From: Lachnospiraceae bacterium
GTDB taxonomy: Bacteria > Bacillota_A > Clostridia > Lachnospirales > Lachnospiraceae
Direction of reading: 5' to 3'
Length of the DNA stretch: 10,388 bases
NCBI GenBank assembly: GCA_017614185.1
Contig: JAGACI010000272.1
Span: 1-10,388 of the forward strand
A program made the position numbers and the translations under genes. Positions 1-5,379 of the stretch are shown piece by piece. Every line of letters begins with the position of its first letter. The stretch's first letter is position 1. The notes beneath the pieces were generated by a model. The model was not told the origin of the DNA. It searched no databases and saw nothing but the letters and a program-made list of their open reading frames with translations.

Positions 1-329
1 ATTGCGGAAAGCTGTGCTTTATTTTTGTCATAAAAAATAAAACAGGGCTTTTCAAGTTTTTCCGCATAGCACAACTCGTACCCCACTCCGAGAGAGGGGC
101 ACGAGCATTCGCCAATCAGTATATCGCATTCTTTAAGCCAGGCTGTATCCTGGTCATAAATGAGAGAGTCTTTATCGCGACCTCTCTCAAGGAGACTTAG
201 TGACAAGTCTCCGATGTGCTCTGTAAGCACAGTGTCTGTTTTTTTGATATAAGCAATTATCCTTTGGTAGAGGTTCGCGTCAATGCGACCGCCTCTTATG
301 GATCCTGCAAAATAAACCTTTTTGTTCAT
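1..329 (-). CDS. DNPH1/Rcl-like 2'-deoxynucleoside 5'-phosphate N-hydrolase (partial, C-terminus beyond window)
   Basis: The 109 visible codons give a protein of the nucleoside 2-deoxyribosyltransferase superfamily that reads most like DNPH1 (Rcl). DNPH1 hydrolyses the N-glycosidic bond of deoxynucleoside 5'-monophosphates and so cleans nucleotide pools in the cytoplasm. Visible hallmarks are VYFAGSIRGGR (residues 5-15), VLTEHIGD (34-41), DQDTAWL (59-65) and CPSLGVGYEL (77-86). Asp61 and Glu85 are 24 residues apart, as are the catalytic Asp and Glu of rat Rcl as I recall its sequence, so the active site looks intact. The ATG at 329 follows a strong AAGGGGAG ribosome binding site. The gene begins 21 bp after the LiaF-like gene on the same strand and is probably co-transcribed with it. 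The 3' end is missing because the window starts here, not because the gene is visibly broken. The fold assignment is firm. The exact substrate is inferred. Confidence 0.88.
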   Translation of the reverse strand, partial: MNKKVYFAGSIRGGRIDANLYQRIIAYIKKTDTVLTEHIGDLSLSLLERGRDKDSLIYDQDTAWLKECDILIGECSCPSLGVGYELCYAEKLEKPCFIFYDKNKAQLSA

Positions 330-350
330 CAAAACTCCCCTTGGAAGATG

Positions 351-1100
351 TTAGACTCTGTTGATAACAAGGTCACCGAATGATACGGAACCTTCGATAA
401 TGCACAGTACGGAATTCTCATCTGCAGCAGCTGATACGCCTCTGTCATTGCAGTCACCGAGTGTAACGGAAACTCGGTTCTCAATTTTCCACTCCTTGGG
501 GATATAAAGCTGCATCTCACCGAAGGATACGCTGCAGTCGATGTTAACCTTTTTGCTTGGAACATGAACATCGTTAAAGAAAACGGATAATTCACCAAAC
601 TGTGATTCAAGGGATGCACCCCTAAAGTCATCGGAAGTGATATATTTGGTGGATGAACCGAATCTCATGGAGTGATTAACCCAGCCGGTACCGTCATCTA
701 CAGTAGATGTGGAGCTGTGGTCACAAAAAGTGGATTTGTTATCATCTGAATTATAGGTTACGTGGATATGTCTTTTGTGCTTGGGAAAAAGCTTATCAAA
801 CGCAACGGTTAACAAAAGTGCAACTATAAGGACAATCCAGGGTCTGATGGCTGTGATTCCCAAAGGCTCATCGAATACTATTGCGATGATAGCTGCGGGG
901 ATAAACAAGCCGGCAAAGTTTAAATCGATAATGCTGTGGAAAATGACTACAAGCATAACGATTGTAATGATGATTCCCCAGGTTCCGACTCCCGCAAAAG
1001 AGATGGGAAGGTTAAAAACGTCAAGTTTCCAAAGAACTAAGCAAGCTGCCAAAGCTATAAGTAAAATTCCTGAAATAATATTTTTGGTTCTCTTAGTCAT
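351..1100 (-). CDS. LiaF-like membrane protein (four N-terminal helices, C-terminal beta-repeat domain)
   Basis: This 249-residue protein has four hydrophobic segments, at roughly residues 8-25, 36-56, 61-77 and 87-102. A basic stretch (KHKRH, 107-111) follows, then a polar C-terminal half. Residues about 165-249 contain a recurring phrase: FGELSVFF, SFGEMQLYIP, VTLGD and SFGDLVINRV. That is typical of the beta-solenoid domain of LiaF and the cell-wall-active antibiotic response family. LiaF in Bacillus restrains the LiaRS two-component system during envelope stress. Here no LiaS/LiaR gene is visible, and the neighbour 84 bp upstream is a LytTR regulator. A role as its membrane-bound partner or inhibitor is therefore inferred. 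The ATG at 1100 follows AGAGGAG. The membrane topology and family are well supported. The signal it senses is unknown. Confidence 0.82.
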   Translation of the reverse strand: MTKRTKNIISGILLIALAACLVLWKLDVFNLPISFAGVGTWGIIITIVMLVVIFHSIIDLNFAGLFIPAAIIAIVFDEPLGITAIRPWIVLIVALLLTVAFDKLFPKHKRHIHVTYNSDDNKSTFCDHSSTSTVDDGTGWVNHSMRFGSSTKYITSDDFRGASLESQFGELSVFFNDVHVPSKKVNIDCSVSFGEMQLYIPKEWKIENRVSVTLGDCNDRGVSAAADENSVLCIIEGSVSFGDLVINRV

Positions 1101-1184
1101 GATTAATATCTCCTCTTTTCTATCTTATCTTAAATAAATCAGTAAGTGTTTAAAATACATGCTGTACATATCAAGCCCTCCATT

Positions 1185-1655
1185 TTAGGGAGCCAGGCTG
1201 TCCTTTAAAGACTTGTAATAACTCCTTGAGCAATAAACAATCTTGAAGGTTCCCTGGAACTCCACCTTGCTGGCGCCTGTGAGGTTCTTCGTTATCGAAT
1301 AAACCTTGTGGGTGTTAAGTATTGTGGACTTGGATACTCTTGTGAAGTAAGACGGAAGTTTTTCCTCGAGTTCGTAGAGCTTGTACTTGACTTCGAATTC
1401 TTCGTTCGCGGTGTGGGCCCTAATTACACCGTCATCGGTTTCGAAGAAAAGCACTTTGCTTATCGGGAAAAAGTACTCGGCGTCTCCTTTAAAGAAACTG
1501 ATTCCTCCTGCCTGAGAAGTTGCCTCAGTAAGAAGCTTCTGGATTCCTACCACCGTACTGTCAACCTCGGCGCATTTAATTGTTACTTCGCATTCTGAAA
1601 TGCTTTCGTCGATTTCAATTTTGACCTTGAAGTTGTTCATGCTTGTATTATACAT
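1185..1655 (-). CDS. Stand-alone LytTR-domain DNA-binding regulator
   Basis: This 156-residue protein has a short N-terminal region (residues 1-50, including KIEIDESISECEVTIKC) and a C-terminal LytTR domain (about 51-154). LytTR hallmarks are the IxxVLFFETDDGVIRAHT-type strand region, YFTRVSKSTILNTHKV (103-118) and the closing FKIVYCSRSYYKSLKDSL (137-154). There is no receiver domain, so it is not a classical response regulator activated by phosphorylation. LytTR proteins bind direct repeats through a beta-strand fold. Such a repeat lies 32-61 bp upstream of the start codon (1687-1716), which suggests autoregulation. The ATG at 1655 is chosen because AGGGG lies 7 nt before it. A second in-frame ATG at 1640 has no ribosome binding site. 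The gene lies between aroA and the LiaF-like gene on the same strand. The family call is firm. Its targets are not visible. Confidence 0.9.
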   Translation of the reverse strand: MYNTSMNNFKVKIEIDESISECEVTIKCAEVDSTVVGIQKLLTEATSQAGGISFFKGDAEYFFPISKVLFFETDDGVIRAHTANEEFEVKYKLYELEEKLPSYFTRVSKSTILNTHKVYSITKNLTGASKVEFQGTFKIVYCSRSYYKSLKDSLAP

Positions 1656-1662
1656 GTCTCAT

Positions 1663-1667
1663 CCCCT
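1663..1667 (-). promoter_or_regulatory. Ribosome binding site deciding the LytTR regulator start
   Basis: AGGGG on the minus strand lies 7 nt before the ATG at 1655. It favours this start over the in-frame ATG at 1640, five codons later. Confidence 0.6.
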
Positions 1668-1686
1668 AAAAAAAGGCTTTTCCGGT

Positions 1687-1716
1687 AAGAGGTAAGAAAA
1701 TAGAACCAAGAGGTAA
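1687..1716 (-). promoter_or_regulatory. Candidate LytTR operator: perfect 9-bp direct repeat with 12-bp spacer
   Basis: On the minus strand TTACCTCTT occurs at 1716-1708 and again at 1695-1687. The repeats are identical, and the period is 21 bp, which is two helical turns. LytTR regulators are known to bind pairs of about 9-bp direct repeats spaced by about 12 bp. The repeat sits directly upstream of the LytTR gene. The bases do not match the published general LytTR consensus well, so the claim rests on exact identity, geometry and position. A control site for the regulator's own gene is inferred. Confidence 0.5.
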
Positions 1717-1735
1717 TAATTGTATGTATGAGATG

Positions 1736-3049
1736 CTATTTCTCCACGTAATCGCAGAGTGCATCGAGTGCTTCAAAGTAATCCGGGAAGGTTTTGTTGA
1801 CGCATTCGGGGTTGTCGATTATGATTCCGTCCTGCCTTAATCCCATGAGGGAAAAAGCCATAGCCATACGGTGATCGTCATAGGTATCGACAACACCGGG
1901 GGTTATGGGTCCGGGGTAAACATTTATAGAATCTTCGGTAGATTCCGTTTTGATCCCGCGCTTTGTAAGTTCTGTCACGATGGCGTTAAGTCTGTCGGAT
2001 TCCTTATATTTAAGGGAATCAAGCCCGGTAATCATGGTGGGCTTATCGGCGAAGCAGGCAATAACGGCCATGGTCATCGCCTGATCGGGGCAATCATCCA
2101 TATCGATAGTAATACCCTTTATGACTTTGTCTGAAGGGGGATAGAGAACCAAAGTTCCATTCTCCATATTCATTTCGCATCCCATTTGACAAAGCATCTT
2201 AATAAAGCCAAAGTCACTCTGAATTGAAGACTCGCCGACACCTTTAACGCATGAGGGAACTCCGAGAAGAGGACACATGGAATAAACGTACGCTGCCGAT
2301 GACATATCGGGCTCGATATCGTAGACTCTTCCTTTATATGAGCCGCCTTTGATTGTGACGCAGTCACTTTCGTAAAGGGGTTTTAGTCCGAAACTTTCCA
2401 TTACTTCAACAGACATATCTACATAACTTAAACTGTGTTTGCCTGCCATCTTGACTTTGAATCCGTCAGGCAAAAGAGGAGCTGCAAGGATAAGACCCGA
2501 TAAAAACTGACTGCTTTTTGTAATATCAACGGTTACTTCGTTTACGGATATGTTTTTACCGATTCCTTTAACTGTATAAGGAAGGGAGTTTTCTTTTCCT
2601 TCAAAAATAAACTCGGCTCCGACTGCTTTCAGAGCATTGATCAAATCCCCCATGGGACGCTTTCTCATCTGCTCTGAGGCGTCGATGTGATACTCGCCGT
2701 CTGATAAAGCAAGAAGTGTCGTGAGAAATCTTGCAGCGGTACCTGCGCTGTTTACATTTATGGACGCCTTCTTAAGAGGAATCTGTCCGTTTGAACCTTT
2801 TACGGTTACGTTCTTTTTATTCTCATCAAGGGTGAGCTTAAAGCCCAAATCCTTAAGGCATGAAAGAAATGCATCGACGTCGTCGCCCTTTGCAAGGCCT
2901 TTAAGAGTGCTTTCGCCGTCTGCCAAAGCTGCTGCAAGAAGGGCTCTGTTTGTGATGCTTTTTGACCCCGGCACGGAAATGTTAATGCCAAGGGAGTCTG
3001 TTCGTTCCTTAATAATATTGTAGATGGGTCTTACTTTGTACTGACTCAT
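1736..3049 (-). CDS. aroA: 3-phosphoshikimate 1-carboxyvinyltransferase (EPSP synthase)
   Basis: EPSP synthase joins shikimate 3-phosphate to phosphoenolpyruvate, the sixth step of the shikimate pathway to aromatic amino acids, in the cytoplasm. The 437-residue product has the usual length and all the expected landmarks. These are PGSKSITNR with Lys30 (27-35), NSAGTAAR (100-107), MRKRPMG (128-134), DDCPDQAMTMAV with the likely catalytic Asp322, LKYKESDRL with Glu350, DDHRMAM (391-397), and KTFPDYF near the C-terminus. The loop after NSAGTAAR has Phe where the E. coli enzyme has Pro101. No glyphosate response can be read from this. The ATG at 3049 is preferred because TTGGAG precedes it by 5 nt. 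A TTG at 3064, five codons upstream, lies within 4 bp of the previous gene's stop and overlaps that binding site. The gene follows the hypothetical membrane protein by 18 bp and is probably in one transcript with it. Confidence 0.97.
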   Translation of the reverse strand: MSQYKVRPIYNIIKERTDSLGINISVPGSKSITNRALLAAALADGESTLKGLAKGDDVDAFLSCLKDLGFKLTLDENKKNVTVKGSNGQIPLKKASINVNSAGTAARFLTTLLALSDGEYHIDASEQMRKRPMGDLINALKAVGAEFIFEGKENSLPYTVKGIGKNISVNEVTVDITKSSQFLSGLILAAPLLPDGFKVKMAGKHSLSYVDMSVEVMESFGLKPLYESDCVTIKGGSYKGRVYDIEPDMSSAAYVYSMCPLLGVPSCVKGVGESSIQSDFGFIKMLCQMGCEMNMENGTLVLYPPSDKVIKGITIDMDDCPDQAMTMAVIACFADKPTMITGLDSLKYKESDRLNAIVTELTKRGIKTESTEDSINVYPGPITPGVVDTYDDHRMAMAFSLMGLRQDGIIIDNPECVNKTFPDYFEALDALCDYVEK

Positions 3050-3054
3050 GTTTG

Positions 3055-3060
3055 CTCCAA
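3055..3060 (-). promoter_or_regulatory. Ribosome binding site deciding the aroA start
   Basis: TTGGAG on the minus strand ends 5 nt before the ATG at 3049. It supports a 437-residue protein rather than a 442-residue one begun from TTG at 3064. Confidence 0.7.
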
Positions 3061-3067
3061 TCAAAAG

Positions 3068-3700
3068 TTAATAGGGATTTCTTAAGAAATCGCTGTGAGG
3101 GCCTGCCTCGGCAAGGTTCTCAAGTATAGATTCCCTCATTATTGAATTAAGGTTTCCGGCAAGAAGCTCAAGTTCGGTTATCCTGTCGGGCTCGCCTCTT
3201 TTTTCATATATATCAGCAAGAAGGAAGTAAGTCTGGCTTACATCGGTTCCTGCCTGAATAGCGAAGTTTAAATACTTTTCGGATAATGCAAGATTATCTG
3301 CCTTATATAATAAAACAGCAATCTCCTGAAGTGTTTTAACCATCAATGTGTAATTGTTGTCCCACTCTGTCAAAAGAGGAAGATTAGGTGCACCGTATTT
3401 TAACTTAAGTTCGGTGTTTGTAAACTCTGAAAGCCTTACAATCTTGCTCTCTGAAAGAGTTTTAAGGATTTCAGCCTTCTCTTTCATCTCTTCTGTTGCA
3501 TCGGAAGGAAGCGCAAGTTCATCAAGGGGGATTGTCACAAAGTTTAAATCCGCAAGACTTTTACGTCTAGTGGCGTTTGCTTCGGCTTCTCTCTCCCAGA
3601 AATCTTTTATGAACTTATCATCTTTTTTGTGTGCTTTTTTTATCTCGTATGCAATCCATACAACAAACACAAGAACGCTTGCCAAAAGGGGGAATTTCAT
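3068..3700 (-). CDS. Membrane-anchored hypothetical protein with possible TPR-like helices
   Basis: I do not recognise this 210-residue protein. It starts with one hydrophobic helix (residues 3-19), followed by a run of lysines (21-29), as expected for an N-terminal membrane anchor. The charged segment at about 30-50 looks helical. Residues about 115-200 form a series of amphipathic helices, with phrases such as LYKADNLALSEKYLNFAIQAG and TYFLLADIYEKRGEPD. These resemble tetratricopeptide repeats (alpha-helical pairs used for protein contacts), but no clean TPR consensus tandem can be claimed. The ATG at 3700 follows AAAGGA by 7 nt. It is the first gene of the leftward run and ends 18 bp before aroA, so it may share aroA's transcript without sharing its pathway. 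It starts 52 bp from the small divergent ORF. Confidence 0.8.
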   Translation of the reverse strand: MKFPLLASVLVFVVWIAYEIKKAHKKDDKFIKDFWEREAEANATRRKSLADLNFVTIPLDELALPSDATEEMKEKAEILKTLSESKIVRLSEFTNTELKLKYGAPNLPLLTEWDNNYTLMVKTLQEIAVLLYKADNLALSEKYLNFAIQAGTDVSQTYFLLADIYEKRGEPDRITELELLAGNLNSIMRESILENLAEAGPHSDFLRNPY

Positions 3701-3707
3701 ATATAAT
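3679..3707 (+). promoter_or_regulatory. Sigma-A type promoter for the rightward gene run
   Basis: TTGCCA (3679-3684), a 17-bp spacer and a perfect TATAAT (3702-3707) match the vegetative consensus at 11 of 12 positions. Transcription would begin near 3714, leaving a leader of about 38 nt before the ATG at 3753. The element covers the start codon and part of the ribosome binding site of the divergent gene that starts at 3700, so firing in one direction may hinder the other. This is a prediction from sequence only. Confidence 0.65.
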
Positions 3708-3715
3708 TCCTTTCA

Positions 3716-3735
3716 GTTACCTATTGATAAGTAAC
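3716..3735. promoter_or_regulatory. Imperfect 20-bp dyad in the divergent control region
   Basis: The half GTTACCTATT faces GATAAGTAAC, and 8 of the 10 opposed positions are complementary. It begins just after the predicted transcription start of the rightward promoter, at the midpoint of the divergent gene pair. That is a typical place for a repressor operator. The left half also contains TTACCTATT, which differs by one base from the LytTR-linked repeat unit TTACCTCTT. The dyad could bind a dimeric regulator such as the downstream Lrp-type protein, or it could be a weak leader hairpin. Confidence 0.35.
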
Positions 3736-3740
3736 AGTTT

Positions 3741-3746
3741 TTGGAG
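3741..3746 (+). promoter_or_regulatory. Ribosome binding site of the 34-codon ORF
   Basis: TTGGAG ends 6 nt before the ATG at 3753. It is the main evidence that this short reading frame is translated. Confidence 0.55.
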
Positions 3747-3752
3747 TAGAAT

Positions 3753-3857
3753 ATGTTCAATTTTCACAGTAAAAAATCAAAGAGAATTGTATCGGGAGTA
3801 ATCATCGCATTTTTGGTACTTGCAATGGTAATTCCCATGCTTCTTTACTATACCTAA
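3753..3857 (+). CDS. Small single-helix membrane protein (34 residues), unknown function
   Basis: This short ORF starts with ATG after a well-placed TTGGAG. It encodes a basic N-terminus (HSKKSKR, residues 5-11), then one continuous hydrophobic stretch of about 20 residues (roughly 12-31, including GVIIAFLVLAMVIPMLL), and ends YYT. The positive-inside pattern predicts a single membrane span with a cytoplasmic N-terminus. It lies 45 bp ahead of the AIR-synthase-like gene and about 39 nt downstream of a strong predicted promoter, so it is probably the first cistron of the rightward transcript. I do not recognise the family. Alternatives are a leader peptide or a membrane partner of a neighbouring protein. 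Translation is likely, and function is unknown. Confidence 0.65.
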   Translation: MFNFHSKKSKRIVSGVIIAFLVLAMVIPMLLYYT

Positions 3858-3873
3858 ATCATAGTAACATAAT
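3844..3873 (+). promoter_or_regulatory. Possible secondary promoter before the AIR-synthase-like gene
   Basis: TTTACT (3844-3849), an 18-bp spacer and CATAAT (3868-3873) make a moderate vegetative promoter match ahead of the start at 3902. The -10 box lies within a small GTAA...TTAC dyad (3864-3876). Such matches arise often by chance in AT-rich gaps. Confidence 0.25.
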
Positions 3874-3901
3874 TACAATTACACGGAAAGTAGAGAGTGC
3901 C

Positions 3902-4882
3902 ATGAGAATCGGGAAAATCTCAGAGAATACGTTGAAACGATCCGTTCTTAAAAATATATATTCGACTGGTGACAGATTGGTACACGGTGCAAGTCTTAGG
4001 GACAATTGCGCCGTTTTTTCATATGCCGGAGATTTTACTGTGACAAGCACTCATCAGGTGCTTTTAAATGACCCTAAGGAGGAGGTAAGATTCTCCATTT
4101 TACGTGGGGTAAATAACCTCTGTTCGCAGGGTGCTGCTCCCGATGCGGTTCAGATAGCGATTCTTTTACCGGAGAGCATGGAAGAGACAGAGCTTAAAGG
4201 TATTATGAGCGCGGCAAAAGATGCGGCATGCGAATTTGGCGTATCGATTTCCGGAGGAAGCACGAAGACAGACAAAAGAGTAAATGTACCCGTTATATCG
4301 GTTACTGCCATAGGCCACAGGAAAGAAAAGGATCTGCCTGAGGTTAAGGCCGGCTGGGATATACTTTTGACAAGACCCATAGCACTTGCGGGTACAGCTA
4401 TACTTGCACGCGAGAAGGAAGAGGAGTTAAAGAGCAGATACCCCTTAAGATATATTGAGGAGGCGAAGCTTTTCGACGAACGAGCGGCACTTCTTCCTGA
4501 GGCCGCCACCGCCATGAAGTCCTTCCCTTGCAGGATGTTCAGCGTTTCCGAAGGAGGAATCTTCGGATGCCTTTGGGAAGCGGCACGAATTGCCGGGGCA
4601 GGACTGGAAATTGAATTAAAAAAGATACCGATTCGCCAGGAAACGGTCGAAATCTGTGACTTTCTGGGAATTAATCCCTATGAGCTTATGTCTGACGGAA
4701 GCATGCTTGTAATGACTCCCGACGCAGAAAGTTATATTCAGGAATTGTCTAAGGAAGGATTGGATGCGATAATTATTGGTAAGACCCAGGCGAATAACGA
4801 TAAGGTAATAAGAAACGACGACGAGATCCGCTATATAGACAAACCCGCTGCGGACTCGATTTATACCATACTTAATAAGTAA
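3902..4882 (+). CDS. AIR-synthase-fold protein related to PurM/HypE/ThiL, substrate unknown
   Basis: The 326-residue product follows the two-domain plan of the PurM/HypE/ThiL/SelD family of ATP-using enzymes. Landmarks are MRIGKISENTLKRSVLKNI at the N-terminus (HypE-like), RDNCAVFSY (33-41), VNNLCSQGAAP (70-80), ISGGSTK (116-122) with VTAIG (134-138), EGGIFGCLWEAARIAG (217-232) and LMSDGSMLVMTP (262-273). It lacks the C-terminal Cys motif of HypE, so hydrogenase cyanide-ligand synthesis is not supported. Several positions that are acidic or polar metal ligands in relatives differ: STHQ for the usual STD, VNN for VND, and GGST for GGDT or GGHT. The ribosome binding site is weak (GAGAG). It precedes the Lrp/AsnC gene by 14 bp, so a role tied to amino-acid metabolism is inferred. 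The fold is confident and the reaction unknown. Confidence 0.87.
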   Translation: MRIGKISENTLKRSVLKNIYSTGDRLVHGASLRDNCAVFSYAGDFTVTSTHQVLLNDPKEEVRFSILRGVNNLCSQGAAPDAVQIAILLPESMEETELKGIMSAAKDAACEFGVSISGGSTKTDKRVNVPVISVTAIGHRKEKDLPEVKAGWDILLTRPIALAGTAILAREKEEELKSRYPLRYIEEAKLFDERAALLPEAATAMKSFPCRMFSVSEGGIFGCLWEAARIAGAGLEIELKKIPIRQETVEICDFLGINPYELMSDGSMLVMTPDAESYIQELSKEGLDAIIIGKTQANNDKVIRNDDEIRYIDKPAADSIYTILNK

Positions 4883-4896
4883 AGGAGAATCGAAAA

Positions 4897-5379
4897 ATGA
4901 GAGAAGAGTTATTAAGAGTCATTGAGAAAAACAGCCGTATCGATTTAAAGGAACTTGCTGTTATTCTCGGAGTTGAAGAAATAGATGTAGTTAACGAGCT
5001 TGCAACCTTGGAGAGTGAAGGAATCATCTGTGGATATCACACAATGATTAACTGGGAAAAGACAAGCCTTGAGAAGGTTGGTGCACTTATCGAGGTTAAG
5101 GTTACTCCTCAGAGAGGCCAGGGCTTTGACACAATGGCAGAGAGAATCTACAACTATCCTGAGGTAGATGCAGTTTACCTTCTTTCAGGCGGTTACGATC
5201 TTCTCATAATCATTGAAGGCAAGACAATCAAGGAAGTGGCTTCATTCGTATCCGATAAGTTATCAACACTTGATAACGTGCTTAGCACAGCTACACACTT
5301 TATCCTTAAGAAATACAAAGAGCACGGAACAATATTCAAAAAGAAAACAGCTGACGAAAGAGAGAGGATTACATTATGA
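4897..5379 (+). CDS. Lrp/AsnC-family transcriptional regulator
   Basis: This 160-residue protein has an N-terminal winged helix-turn-helix (about residues 1-50, with DLKELAVILGVEEIDVVNELATLESEGII) and a C-terminal RAM ligand-binding domain (about 61-142). The RAM domain shows the family's characteristic SGGYDLLIIIEG segment at 97-108. Lrp/AsnC proteins form dimers and octamers that bind DNA and respond to amino acids. The ATG at 4897 follows AAAGGAGA. The stop overlaps the aminotransferase start in an ATGA junction (5376-5379), so the two are probably translationally coupled. Local control of the adjacent aminotransferase gene and of the whole rightward run is a reasonable inference. The effector cannot be told from the sequence. 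Confidence 0.95.
   Translation: MREELLRVIEKNSRIDLKELAVILGVEEIDVVNELATLESEGIICGYHTMINWEKTSLEKVGALIEVKVTPQRGQGFDTMAERIYNYPEVDAVYLLSGGYDLLIIIEGKTIKEVASFVSDKLSTLDNVLSTATHFILKKYKEHGTIFKKKTADERERITL

Noticed and set aside
75..105. Interrupted hairpin pairing CTCGT and CCCC with GGGG and ACGAG
   Set aside because: It lies within the conserved active-site codons of the DNPH1-like gene and has a mismatch and an 11-nt loop. It is most simply a by-product of coding constraint.
329..631. 100-codon minus-strand ORF overlapping the end of the LiaF-like gene
   Set aside because: It is out of frame with the LiaF-like beta-repeat coding region, has no domain features, and would run into the start of the next gene.
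775..1137. 120-codon plus-strand ORF opposite the LiaF-like gene
   Set aside because: It is antisense to the membrane-helix part of a well-supported gene, has no convincing ribosome binding site and no recognisable domain. It is a frame shadow.
1139..1183. Possible 14-codon minus-strand ORF in the gap between the LytTR and LiaF-like genes
   Set aside because: No ribosome binding site precedes its ATG and it has no notable composition.
1308..1598. 96-codon plus-strand ORF opposite the LytTR gene
   Set aside because: The opposite strand carries a clear LytTR domain, and the plus-strand product shows no motif.
3724..3752. Second promoter-like pair TTGATA, 17 bp, TAGAAT on the plus strand
   Set aside because: Initiation would fall inside the 34-codon ORF and would remove its ribosome binding site. 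The stronger TTGCCA/TATAAT pair upstream explains the transcript better.
3902..4882. Annotation as HypE (hydrogenase maturation)
   Set aside because: The C-terminus ends ADSIYTILNK with no terminal Cys motif, and no hydrogenase or other hyp gene is nearby.
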